Of a stretch of DNA of 35,754 nucleotides, positions 14,789-22,988 are shown piece after piece. Within the stretch, counting starts at the first letter, position 1; the number at the start of each line of letters is the position of its first letter. The stretch covers positions 1 through 35,754 of IMG/VR virus record IMGVR_UViG_3300020419_000045. The stretch is one strand, 5' to 3'. The DNA comes from a virus. The position numbers were made by a program, and so were the translations under genes. Below the pieces are notes generated by a model. The model saw nothing but the letters and a program-made list of their open reading frames with translations. It was not told the DNA's origin and did not search any database.

Positions 14789-15787
14789 GTGGCAAATCTA
14801 TCACGAGCAAAATTTGATCAATATATTGGCGACAATCCTGAGTGGGATAACCTAGAACTTAACATAAATTCTGAGAAGAATGCCTTATTATGGAACGAAC
14901 AGGGTAATAAGATCATTCGTACGATTGCACCCAATACAAAACTAAAATTAAAATCTAACAAGTCAAAAAAGATCAAGAGATCTGAGTGTGCACACGTGAC
15001 AGTAAATAATATGTCAGGGTGGATGGCACTTAATGTGATTGAAAAACCTATTAAAGGTAGAGCAAACGTAATGAAGTCTGAACAAGTTGCTATGGATAAT
15101 CTGGACAAGTTAGTAAAGTCTTTTATCCCATCAGGACCTATAAAAATATGCACACCTTTAGGTGAGTTTGAAAATTGTGTGAGTGTAAGAGATGTAACTG
15201 AAAAAGTTAGTGGTAGAGAAGCTAAAGCAGATTTTGTTATAGAACAGATGAAAGGTAATAGAAAAGTTGATGCCATTTACATATCACATAAGAAGGCAGG
15301 AGGTGCAAAATCATTTCAACAGTATGGTGGTTTATCTAAACAGGCAGGAAGTGCTATACAAAACCATCCTGAGACAGAAGAATTTTTAAGAGCAACATCA
15401 GGTTATGTTGCAGACAATAAACTACAGACACCTACCTATAAAAAGGTACAAGATACTAAACTTATAGGTATGTCAGTGTTTGGTACTAAGTATGGAGAGA
15501 AAAAGAATGGTATCGAGAACGTAACTATGGTAGGACAGGGTGATCCAATACTAAAACCTAAGAAGACTGAGGATAATTGTTTTAATTTAGAGTGGTCTGA
15601 TCACGTAGTGTACAATAATAATGAAGGAGTAAGATCATTTACAAAAGGAGATTACGAAGCATTCTTTGCTGCTACCTATCGTAGTGATAGAAGATTTGAA
15701 ATTGATGATCAAGTCTTTAGAGGAGCAAGAGTCGGCATATATCCTAAAGTTTTTGTGTCGGGCAGAACTAACGCAACTATGGTATAA
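14789..15787 (+). CDS. Conserved cyanophage hypothetical, possible nuclease-like core
   Basis: 332 aa. Starts at GTG 14789 after AGGAT; an ATG four bases earlier is in another frame and stops after 10 codons. The first 85 residues look like a small beta-barrel (IRTIAPNTKLKLK, then HVTVNNMSGWMALNVI). A middle part (SGREAKADFVIEQM, then VDAIYISHKKAG) has acidic and Lys positions that could match a restriction-endonuclease-like fold; this is a weak inference. The next gene starts 7 bases on, so the two are probably one unit. Function unknown. Confidence 0.7.
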   Translation: MANLSRAKFDQYIGDNPEWDNLELNINSEKNALLWNEQGNKIIRTIAPNTKLKLKSNKSKKIKRSECAHVTVNNMSGWMALNVIEKPIKGRANVMKSEQVAMDNLDKLVKSFIPSGPIKICTPLGEFENCVSVRDVTEKVSGREAKADFVIEQMKGNRKVDAIYISHKKAGGAKSFQQYGGLSKQAGSAIQNHPETEEFLRATSGYVADNKLQTPTYKKVQDTKLIGMSVFGTKYGEKKNGIENVTMVGQGDPILKPKKTEDNCFNLEWSDHVVYNNNEGVRSFTKGDYEAFFAATYRSDRRFEIDDQVFRGARVGIYPKVFVSGRTNATMV

Positions 15788-15794
15788 TAATAGT

Positions 15795-16988
15795 ATGGCA
15801 AAGAACACTCATTTAGAGCATTTAGAAGACGATATACTCAACGATGGAACAAAAGGTGGTAAGAATGCCATCAGTTTCCTGAGAGAGTTGGGTGAAATGC
15901 TATCAGAAAAACCTAATAGTATGATGATCACTACCAAATGGGATGGTGCACCCGCTATTATCTGTGGTATTGACCCTGAGACAGAACAATTTTTTGTTGG
16001 TACAAAATCAGTATTCAATAAGACAAATCCTAAAGTAATATACAATGAAAGTGACATTGCTTTCCACGACTATCAAGGTGAACTTGCTAAGAAATTAAAA
16101 TTATGTCTAGAATTTTTACCTAAGTTAGGTATTAAAGGTGTAGTACAAGGTGATCTTCTCTTTACTAATGGAGATAAGAACTATCAGAAAATAAAAGGTA
16201 AGAACTGTATTACTTTTACACCTAACACTATCACATACTGTGTAGAAAAGGGATCAGCAATATACAAAGACGTTGATAATGCTACTGTTGGTATAGTATT
16301 TCATACAAAATATGTTGGTAATGAACTAGGTGCTATGCAAGCACAGTTTGGTGTTAATAGAGCAAACTTTGGTACACATAAGGATGTTTATGCTGCTACT
16401 GCTGAGTTCAAAGATGCAACTAAAGCATCTATGTTTACCTCAAATGAGAGACAAAAGTATGATGCTGCTGTAAATCGAACAGAAGGATCATTAAAACAAG
16501 CATCTAAGTTCTTGGATACACTTGTTGGAACTGGTACTGGTAGGTTTATGTTCAATGCTATGTTTAAGGTGTACTTCAACAGGTTTGTAAGAAAAGGTAT
16601 GAGGTTAGAGAATGCTAGAAAGATAGCAGTAGGGTTCACTGCATACTTTAATGAGACTCTTGACAAAGAGATTGGTATGAAGAAGACAGAGGCAGCAAGA
16701 AAGAAATGGGAGAAGGTAAAAGTAGATGGAATGCAGTTCTTATCAACGAATCAACAAGCAGTTTATATGACAGTTGCATCATATATGAACATAATCTACG
16801 CAAAAAATATAGTAATCAAGCAGTTAGAAAAAATAAAAGGAATAGGTACATATATCAAGACTGATACTGGGTTTAAAGTGACTGCACCCGAAGGATTTGT
16901 TGCCATCAGAGCTGGAAAAGCAGTGAAATTGGTTGACCGACTAGAATTTTCCCGTGCCAACTTCTCAGTAGAGAAGAACTGGGGTTGA
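15795..16988 (+). CDS. Conserved phage protein with a nucleotidyltransferase/ligase-like KWDG motif
   Basis: 397 aa. Residues about 43-50 read TTKWDGAPAI, which has the Lys-x-Asp-Gly form of motif I in ATP-dependent ligases and capping enzymes. VGTKSVF follows about 15 residues on, and GVVQGDLLF further on could serve as a later motif. I think this matches a T4-like phage family annotated only by a DUF number (DUF6267); that is from memory. The ATG at 15795 is chosen because the protein then opens MAKNTHLEHLEDDIL and the preceding gene has just ended. Strongly helical, Lys-rich C-terminal half. The function may be nucleic-acid ligation or an internal virion role; neither is shown. Confidence 0.72.
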   Translation: MAKNTHLEHLEDDILNDGTKGGKNAISFLRELGEMLSEKPNSMMITTKWDGAPAIICGIDPETEQFFVGTKSVFNKTNPKVIYNESDIAFHDYQGELAKKLKLCLEFLPKLGIKGVVQGDLLFTNGDKNYQKIKGKNCITFTPNTITYCVEKGSAIYKDVDNATVGIVFHTKYVGNELGAMQAQFGVNRANFGTHKDVYAATAEFKDATKASMFTSNERQKYDAAVNRTEGSLKQASKFLDTLVGTGTGRFMFNAMFKVYFNRFVRKGMRLENARKIAVGFTAYFNETLDKEIGMKKTEAARKKWEKVKVDGMQFLSTNQQAVYMTVASYMNIIYAKNIVIKQLEKIKGIGTYIKTDTGFKVTAPEGFVAIRAGKAVKLVDRLEFSRANFSVEKNWG

Positions 16989-16994
16989 TAAATA
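16988..16994 (+). promoter_or_regulatory. Candidate late promoter (ATAAATA)
   Basis: ATAAATA immediately follows the stop of the KWDG-motif gene and is 27 bases ahead of the ATG at 17022. Confidence 0.6.
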
Positions 16995-17021
16995 ACTATT
17001 GGAAAAGTAATAAAGTAGTAA

Positions 17022-18187
17022 TGAAGTTAAGTCAATTCCTTAAAGAAGCGAGGACAGTTGCTGGTGAAGCTGCTGCCAAGCGAGGACTTGCACACGCAGG
17101 ACACGGATACTATGCTGATAGACAAGGTAACATTGTTGCTAAGTCTGTTGGTGGAGAAAAACTTGTCGCTGTCTCTAAACAAGAAGCAGATCAAGCAACA
17201 CAAGGTGCAAACCAAGGTGCTGAAGAAGATGCTCATAGAGAAGAGAACGGTGGTGAAGGACTTGGCACTATTGCTTTAACTTTTGGACGCTTTAATCCTC
17301 CAACTGTAGGACACGAGAAACTACTCGATGCTGTTGCTTCTGAAGGAGCAGATGCCTACAGGATATACCCAAGTAGAACAGTGGATGCTAAAAAGAATCC
17401 ATTGGAACCTGAGTCTAAGATACAATATATGCAACAGATGTTTAAAGAACACTCTGATGCTATTGTTAATGATGGTGATATGTCAAACATTTTTAATGTA
17501 CTATCAACATTAAATCAAGAAGGTTACTCAGGTGTTACTATGGTCGTTGGTTCTGATCGTGTATCAGAATTTAAAGGACTACTTGAAAAATATAATGGTG
17601 TAGCATATGACTTTCAAGAATTGTCAGTTATATCTGCTGGTGACAGAGACCCCGATGCCGATGGTGTTGAGGGTATGAGTGCATCTAAGATGCGTGCGTT
17701 TGCAGCATCAGGTGACTTTGAATCATTCTCTCAAGGATTACCAAAGGGATTCTCTAATGGTAAAAAATTGATGGAAGAACTACGTATGGGTATGGGTATC
17801 AAAGATAACCCAGAGGAAGAACAAGTCACAGAACTGTGGAAGATTGCACCTAAACTTGCACAAGATGATCTACGAGAAGCATATATATCTGGTGAGATAT
17901 TCTCATTGGGCACACTTGTAGAACATACTGACACAGGAGTACGTGGAGAAGTAGTTTACCGTGGTACAAACTACGTCATCTTTAAAGATGAACACGACTG
18001 GGAATTTAACTGTTGGTTGACTTCATTAAATGAAGTGGTAGAAAAACACCCATCAGCAGATGATGGTGGTACTGGCAACGATTGGAAAGTTGGTCAGGAT
18101 ACTATCAGAACTGCTGTACAAGCAATGACACCTGGTCAATCAGTCAAGAAGTTTTCAGACTTCAAAAAACAAGCAACCACTAAATAG
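17022..18187 (+). CDS. Nucleotidyltransferase with C-terminal small beta domain
   Basis: 388 aa. The cytidylyltransferase-like domain spans about residues 82-260: TFGRFNPPTVGHEKLLD carries the (T/H)xGH nucleotide-binding motif (T95-V-G-H98), and GMSASKMRAFAASGD is the matching ISxxxxR-like motif. Such enzymes join a nucleotide to a small phosphorylated substrate; the substrate here is unknown. The C-terminal domain (LGTLVEHTDTGVRGEVVYRG, then WEFNCWLTSLNE) looks like an SH3/KOW-type barrel seen at the ends of several T4-like phage virion proteins. The ATG at 17022 is preferred over an upstream start because it follows the late promoter at 16988-16994. Confidence 0.82.
18180..18186 (+). promoter_or_regulatory. 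Candidate late promoter (CTAAATA)
   Basis: CTAAATA overlaps the stop codon of the nucleotidyltransferase gene and is 20 bases ahead of the ATG at 18207. Confidence 0.5.
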
Positions 18188-18206
18188 TCTTATCAGTTTT
18201 GGTCAA

Positions 18207-18896
18207 ATGGATCTAAATTTAGCACAGAAGCTCATCAAGTATAATCATCAAGATATACAAACAGTAACTTATGTTGTCGAGTATGCACAACATAACTACG
18301 AAGGTGATGCTGTACAAAAATATATTAATGAGAGATTGACAGGTAAAACTCAGCGTGAGATTGCTGAAATAGTCCTAGAAACTGCACTAGCAAATACTAT
18401 CAACGCAAAACCATCTGCTGCTAGTGGTAAGATCGAAACACCAAAAGAAAAACCATCCACTGAAGGATCAACATCTGCTGCTATGAAGTCTATAGAAGCA
18501 AAAGGTGATGCTAAGAAAGCAGGATACAAAGGTGGAGTCGAAGGTACTGGTACAAACGTAGTACAAAAAGAAGAAACGGTAGCAGAACATCACGAGAAAG
18601 ATGCTGATGGCAACGTTATCGAACATCCCATCGAAGGAGAAGAAAATTTGGAAGAAACAAAAGTAGATAAAGTCCGTAGATTATTGGCAATGCAAGAAAC
18701 ATTTGAGAAGGACAGAGAAGAATTAAAAGATCCTGCATCTGCCTCGTGGAGAGACAGGTTAGGATTACAGGAGGAACAAGCAACACCTGAACAATTAAAG
18801 AAACGTGCTAAACTCCAAGACATTAAGAAACTCACAAATGCTGGTAAGCATAAGGAAGCATCCGATGCTTTTAAAAAAGAGTTCCCCAACTTCTAA
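18207..18896 (+). CDS. Late cyanophage hypothetical, Lys/Glu-rich
   Basis: 229 aa. A structured helical N-terminal part ([20 protein letters not shown], about residues 1-70) is followed by a long charged, low-complexity region. The C-terminus is a short helical segment ([20 protein letters not shown]). No catalytic motif is seen. Its late promoter and place in a run of Lys-rich proteins suggest an internal head or virion-associated protein. Its stop overlaps the next ATG by one base (TAATG). Confidence 0.65.
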   Translation: MDLNLAQKLIKYNHQDIQTVTYVVEYAQHNYEGDAVQKYINERLTGKTQREIAEIVLETALANTINAKPSAASGKIETPKEKPSTEGSTSAAMKSIEAKGDAKKAGYKGGVEGTGTNVVQKEETVAEHHEKDADGNVIEHPIEGEENLEETKVDKVRRLLAMQETFEKDREELKDPASASWRDRLGLQEEQATPEQLKKRAKLQDIKKLTNAGKHKEASDAFKKEFPNF

Positions 18897-19357
18897 TGCC
18901 TAAAAAACCCAAAAAAACTAAAGTTATTGTCAACCCCAAAAAGGATCAGATTATGTCAGAAGAATCAATTACCATTCGCCAACTGATTGCACAACAAATT
19001 GCTGACTTAAAAGAAGCAGCAAAGAAATTAGACCCAGTTGGTAAAGAAGATAAAGACATCGACAACGATGGAGATCACGATAAGAGTGATAAGTATCTTC
19101 TTAACAGAAGAAAAACTGTATCAAAAGCAATGGGCAAGAAGACCCATATCTGTGCTAAGTATGTTGAGCACGCTGAGTTAGGTCTATGTAAGACTGTACC
19201 AGAAGCACATACCTTAGTTGAGATGGAGCAACCTGATGCAGATGGTAACACACATTTAGTTACACATTATGATGTTATAGATGAGGCTGACACTCTACAT
19301 AGTATGGTATCTGTTGATGAATTAGAAACAGTTATCGCTGAGAGTCACAAACACTAA
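18896..19357 (+). CDS. Late hypothetical with Asp-rich Ca-binding-like loop
   Basis: 153 aa. After a Lys/Pro-rich start (a second in-frame ATG at 18953 is also possible), residues about 58-72 read [17 protein letters not shown]. This is an EF-hand-like or dockerin-like loop with Asp at alternate positions, as seen in other T4-like phage virion-type proteins. [12 protein letters not shown] and a His/Cys segment ([16 protein letters not shown]) follow. Ion binding is inferred from the loop only. Four bases separate it from the next gene. Confidence 0.65.
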   Translation: MPKKPKKTKVIVNPKKDQIMSEESITIRQLIAQQIADLKEAAKKLDPVGKEDKDIDNDGDHDKSDKYLLNRRKTVSKAMGKKTHICAKYVEHAELGLCKTVPEAHTLVEMEQPDADGNTHLVTHYDVIDEADTLHSMVSVDELETVIAESHKH

Positions 19358-19361
19358 AACA

Positions 19362-21179
19362 ATGAGAGAAGAAGCATACGATACTGTTAAAGATCGCATT
19401 GCTATGGCGGGTGGCGATCCTTCTCATCCAAAGAAGACAGACGCTACAACACAACCTTATAGAAGGGCAGACAAAGTTAAGGGTAAAACTGTCTATCAAA
19501 AACAGGCAGTGAAAAAATATGGTAAGGGTGTAACTGCACTCGATATTGTGAAAGATAAAATCAAAAAATCTGGGGGTAAGATTATGGGTGAGGAAACATT
19601 ACAAGAGAAATCACAAGAAGGTGGTCGTTCTAATTTTGGTAAAGCATCCGTAAGAAATATGAGGAGGTTTGGTTATGGTGGTAATGATGCTTCAAGGTTA
19701 GGTCAAGGTGAGAAAAGAGGTGAAGCAATAGATAAAAGAACAGCAGAACATAAAGCATCTAGAGGTGTAAAAGGTAGTACTCAAAAAAGAGAAGACAAAA
19801 TGAAACCTGTAAAGTGGTCTGATAAAAATAATAATGATAACAGGACAGAAGAGTTTACAGCAGAAGCAATGGATAGTGGATCTGGTGTTGGATATGAACC
19901 AGGTAAACCAGCAGCAAAGTTAGGTGCAATAAAACTAATCTCAAAGAAAGAAGCAGACGCTGCAAGAGAAAGAATACTTGCTAAGACTAAGGCAAAGAGA
20001 GAAGCAGCAAAGAAAAAGATGTCAGAAGGTATGTATGACATCGATCCTAAAACTGGTGAGTCACCTGTAGCATCGTCAGTTAGAAAAGGAAACAAACTAA
20101 AAGGTGAAAAGAGACTCAAGCATTTTTCTAAACTTGCTAAGAAGATGGTAGGTGAAGGCACAGTTGCTAAAGATATGTGTAAGAAGAACTGTGGATGTGG
20201 TCAAGATCCTTGTATTACATACGGTGAACAGACACAAAAACCAGCAGCAGCAAGACCAGCAGACAAGGTAATGGTTTCTGAACTTAGCAAGAAGACATAT
20301 GGATCTTATGTTAAGAAAGCAGCTACTGAGATAGGAACCAGTGCTATGAAAGGTGACTATAAGAAGATGCAGAAGAGACACAAAGGTGTACTAGATGCAA
20401 GTGATAAGTTGCAGAAGGAAGAATTGAAGATGACTAAAAAGGAATACTCTAAGATTCACAAGGACTTCAAGAGTGACGATCCTAAGAAACCTAGAACTAC
20501 AAAGTACGTGCCAGGTAAAGGAACTGTATCAATGCCTGTTAAGTTTGTTGATGAAGCAGTGTATACAGGACCTAACAAAGAGGATAGAAAACAAATAAAG
20601 AAAATGGATAACCCTAGTTATGCTAAGAAGTTAGCAGACTATGAAAAGAATATGGATCCTAAAAAACGTCAAGCACTTAAAGACAAAGCAACTAAAGGTA
20701 TGAAATTTACTGTTGAAGCAATGTCTTCATACGATAGAAACAGAAAGGCAGCAGCAAAGAGAGCAGCAGCAAGAAATGCTGAGAGAAGAGCAGGAAAGAG
20801 GGGTGGAAGAATGGAAGGAGAAACATATAGAACTGAAGCTGGAGTGCATATGCACCATAAAGGATACAAGGCAGAGGGTATGTCATATGGTTTGTATAAA
20901 GGATCAGGTAAACCATCAGGTCCTATGGCAGCTTTTGGCAAGAAAAATAAACTAAATAAACCAGAGACTAAGAAAAAGAAAGTGCAATCCTTTAAGAAAT
21001 TTAAAGCAGGACAAGAACCAGCATCCGCATCTGCACCTGATATGTCTGAAGCAACACTAGCTACAGCACGTAAAAACATTGGGAGAGATCCTAAGAAGAA
21101 GTCTTGTTGGAAAGGTTACAAAGCAACAGGAACTAAGATGAAGGATGGAAGGGCAGTTCCAGACTGTAAACCAGCGTGA
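19362..21179 (+). CDS. Large Lys-rich late protein, probably internal to the virion
   Basis: 605 aa, extremely Lys-rich and mostly low-complexity. It alternates basic stretches with short ordered blocks: AYDTVKDRIAM at the start, a Cys cluster CKKNCGCGQDPC near residue 270, the helical block ELSKKTYGSYVKKAATEIG, and the terminal CWKGYKATGTKMKDGRAV block. That last block is a Cys/Lys motif I recall at the ends of cyanophage and pelagiphage late proteins. No enzyme motif is seen. It may be a scaffold, core or DNA-packing protein; this is inference from composition and neighbours. Confidence 0.65.
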   Translation: MREEAYDTVKDRIAMAGGDPSHPKKTDATTQPYRRADKVKGKTVYQKQAVKKYGKGVTALDIVKDKIKKSGGKIMGEETLQEKSQEGGRSNFGKASVRNMRRFGYGGNDASRLGQGEKRGEAIDKRTAEHKASRGVKGSTQKREDKMKPVKWSDKNNNDNRTEEFTAEAMDSGSGVGYEPGKPAAKLGAIKLISKKEADAARERILAKTKAKREAAKKKMSEGMYDIDPKTGESPVASSVRKGNKLKGEKRLKHFSKLAKKMVGEGTVAKDMCKKNCGCGQDPCITYGEQTQKPAAARPADKVMVSELSKKTYGSYVKKAATEIGTSAMKGDYKKMQKRHKGVLDASDKLQKEELKMTKKEYSKIHKDFKSDDPKKPRTTKYVPGKGTVSMPVKFVDEAVYTGPNKEDRKQIKKMDNPSYAKKLADYEKNMDPKKRQALKDKATKGMKFTVEAMSSYDRNRKAAAKRAAARNAERRAGKRGGRMEGETYRTEAGVHMHHKGYKAEGMSYGLYKGSGKPSGPMAAFGKKNKLNKPETKKKKVQSFKKFKAGQEPASASAPDMSEATLATARKNIGRDPKKKSCWKGYKATGTKMKDGRAVPDCKPA

Positions 21180-21478
21180 TAAGACTGTTACCTGACGCAT
21201 TCTACGATGATCCAATGTTAAAAGAAAGAACTCTATCTTTTTACACTGATGCTAAGTGGAAGAAGGACGCTGCAAAAAATAAAGATGATAATGAAAAAAG
21301 AAAGTTAGAAATGACTCACGGTAAGAAAAAGGTGGGTAAAGACTGGAAGAAGTTTAGAGATGAAATAAACAAGAAGAAAACAGAGTCATCCAAGAGAGAT
21401 AAAAAGAAAGGTGTTAAGGCATTAAGTAAAGGTAAATGGGGTTACGTCAAGGACGGTAAATTTAAAGCGGACAAGTAG
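21176..21478 (+). CDS. Small very basic late protein
   Basis: 100 aa with about one third Lys. The first 20 residues (MIRLLPDAFYDDPMLKERTL) look ordered; the rest is a Lys/Asp/Glu-rich helix ending KGKWGYVKDGKFKADK. It overlaps the preceding gene by ATGA-type coupling. Likely a virion or DNA-associated partner of the large Lys-rich protein before it; no family recognised. Confidence 0.6.
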   Translation: MIRLLPDAFYDDPMLKERTLSFYTDAKWKKDAAKNKDDNEKRKLEMTHGKKKVGKDWKKFRDEINKKKTESSKRDKKKGVKALSKGKWGYVKDGKFKADK

Positions 21479-21512
21479 CATATATACAGTAGTAAACTTA
21501 TTATGAAGGACT

Positions 21513-21707
21513 ATGTTTTCCTTTCTACTTCCATTTGCATCTAAAATTATTGGTGATGCAGTAGCTAAGATTCCAGATGATGCTGAACTTGGTGACAAAT
21601 TAATTGACCTATGCCTTGTAATCCTTGGTAAGGCAGTCAAGATGACAAAAACATCAGCAGATGATAAACTCCTAGAGACCGTTAAGGAAGCACTTCAGAG
21701 TCGCTAA
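21513..21707 (+). CDS. Small late hypothetical protein
   Basis: 64 aa. Begins with a hydrophobic stretch (MFSFLLPFASKIIGDAVAKI) followed by KLIDLCLVILGKAVKMTK, giving two amphipathic or partly membrane-compatible helices, then a charged end. A Shine-Dalgarno-like AAGGA lies about 7 bases ahead of the ATG. Function unknown. Confidence 0.55.
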   Translation: MFSFLLPFASKIIGDAVAKIPDDAELGDKLIDLCLVILGKAVKMTKTSADDKLLETVKEALQSR

Positions 21708-21728
21708 CCTAACGGTGTTCTTGTTTTT

Positions 21729-21735
21729 ATAAATA
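21729..21735 (+). promoter_or_regulatory. Late promoter (TATAAATA)
   Basis: TATAAATA at 21728-21735 is an exact match to the T4 late-promoter consensus. The ATG at 21773 follows after 37 bases, with GGAG as ribosome binding site. Confidence 0.8.
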
Positions 21736-21772
21736 AATTATAGAAAAAGAACATTATTTGGAGAACAATTAA

Positions 21773-22597
21773 ATGTCTGTCGTCGGAAAAATTGACGCTG
21801 CTGCATTTTCAAATACAATAGGAGTTGTCAATGGCGACGCTACTGTAACAAAAAATGCTGGAGATACCGTTGTTGTTGGTGACGTGTTGGAAATCTCTTC
21901 CGTCGCTTACATTGTAAAAGTTGTAACAAGCACAACATCGATTGAACTACACAAAGCATATGCAGGATCTACAGCAACTGTTGCTGCTGCATCTGTTGTA
22001 AGAAGAACACCACCTAAATCAGTTGCAGAATTTGTAATTAAAGGTGGAGATAGTAATACATACGACCTTGTGTTTGTTGACACAACAGAAGATGGTATTG
22101 CATCTAACAAATCACGTGGTATATCAGGACCTGGCTGGTGGTTGTATCGCACTTATCAAACATATAACGGTACAGCAAAGCATAAGGCAGAGTGTCTTGT
22201 ACCTATGAAGGTTGCTGTTGGAGTATCTGGAGATGATGCTGATGATACATTAGCAGCAGACGTACTTGAAACTATCACAGTTGGTACACAACCCGCTAAC
22301 TCTACTTCATCTAGTGGTGCTGGAACATTCGTTGCTGCATTCACAGTTGATCAGTCTGGTACCAAGTCATTCAAATGGCAACGTCAGACAGCAACTGCTA
22401 CTACTCGTTGGGTAGACATCACTGCATCACTTGATACAGGTATCACATATGCTGACTTCACTACTGCAACTCTTGCATACAGTGGACTTGGTGGTGCTAC
22501 ATTAGATGGATACAAATATCGTTGTGTGTTAAACACAAGTAAAGGTGCCATCACTAAGTACACTAACGGTGCTGCTACATTAACATTCGGTTCATAA
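21773..22597 (+). CDS. Virion surface protein with Ig-like domain
   Basis: 274 aa, Thr/Ala/Gly/Val-rich and almost free of low-complexity charge, as in abundant capsid or tail decoration proteins. An N-terminal beta part (about residues 1-150, including a GWWLYRTYQ segment) is followed by an Ig-like domain at about 165-274: FTVDQSGTKSFKWQRQ supplies the core Trp, and GYKYRCVLNTS the paired Cys region. The exact late promoter and good Shine-Dalgarno fit a highly expressed structural gene. A Hoc-like role is inferred. Confidence 0.78.
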   Translation: MSVVGKIDAAAFSNTIGVVNGDATVTKNAGDTVVVGDVLEISSVAYIVKVVTSTTSIELHKAYAGSTATVAAASVVRRTPPKSVAEFVIKGGDSNTYDLVFVDTTEDGIASNKSRGISGPGWWLYRTYQTYNGTAKHKAECLVPMKVAVGVSGDDADDTLAADVLETITVGTQPANSTSSSGAGTFVAAFTVDQSGTKSFKWQRQTATATTRWVDITASLDTGITYADFTTATLAYSGLGGATLDGYKYRCVLNTSKGAITKYTNGAATLTFGS

Positions 22598-22603
22598 ACC
22601 GAA
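22586..22603 (+). other. Hairpin spanning a stop codon
   Basis: TTCGGTT (22586-22592) pairs perfectly with AACCGAA (22597-22603) over a 4-base CATA loop. It covers the stop codon of the Ig-like protein gene. No T tract follows, so it is more likely an mRNA 3'-end stabiliser or processing site than a terminator. Confidence 0.5.
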
Positions 22604-22619
22604 CCCCTAACCCTTTGGT

Positions 22620-22988
22620 ATGAGAATTGATACATTAAATGCAGAGAACTTTATGTTCTTTGCAATGAAACATTACGATAATCCCCAGTCTGTGACCTAT
22701 GATGACTTCTTAGAAGATATGATGAGGTTCAAATATCTAAAGAGACTGTTCGGTAGGTATATAAAAACTGGGGCATTACGTAATCATCTTATTATTAATC
22801 ATCTTATAGTATTGTTCAATGTATTTGGTGAAGCAGCTATACCTTTATTGGTATACAAAATTGATAGGCAATACTGGGATATACTAAAAACATATTTGGT
22901 ATATCTGAATAGATATCCAGAACCCTGTGGTTCTTTAGATTTTATAGAGATCGATCCGATCATTGCTAAACAATTAACTGAACTGTAA
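22620..22988 (+). CDS. Conserved T4-like phage hypothetical (helical)
   Basis: 122 aa. Reads as a compact helical protein: ENFMFFAMKHYDNPQSVTYD, then FKYLKRLFGRYIKTGALRN and LIINHLIVLFNVFGEAA, ending YWDILKTYLVYLNRYPEP. I recall this pattern as a common small conserved protein of T4-like marine phages, with no assigned function. The stop shares a base with the next ATG (TAATG). Confidence 0.72.
   Translation: MRIDTLNAENFMFFAMKHYDNPQSVTYDDFLEDMMRFKYLKRLFGRYIKTGALRNHLIINHLIVLFNVFGEAAIPLLVYKIDRQYWDILKTYLVYLNRYPEPCGSLDFIEIDPIIAKQLTEL

Noticed and set aside
14818-15276. 152-aa reverse-strand open frame within the late gene at 14789
   Set aside because: It is a shadow of the forward gene: same codon phase artefact, no start signals, composition rich in Ser/Leu/Phe as expected from reverse-complemented Lys/Glu codons.
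15666-15794. N-terminal extension of the KWDG-motif protein
   Set aside because: It overlaps the end of the previous gene. The ATG at 15795 gives a clean start just after that stop.
16985-17021. Upstream start for the nucleotidyltransferase
   Set aside because: It would place the start inside or before the late promoter at 16988-16994; ATG 17022 fits better.
19781-21079. Several reverse-strand open frames opposite the large Lys-rich gene
   Set aside because: Lys codons (AAA, AAG) read backward as Phe and Leu, which explains the long hydrophobic shadows.
21700-21727. Possible terminator before the Ig-like gene
   Set aside because: A T-rich run exists, but no stem longer than 3 bp precedes it.
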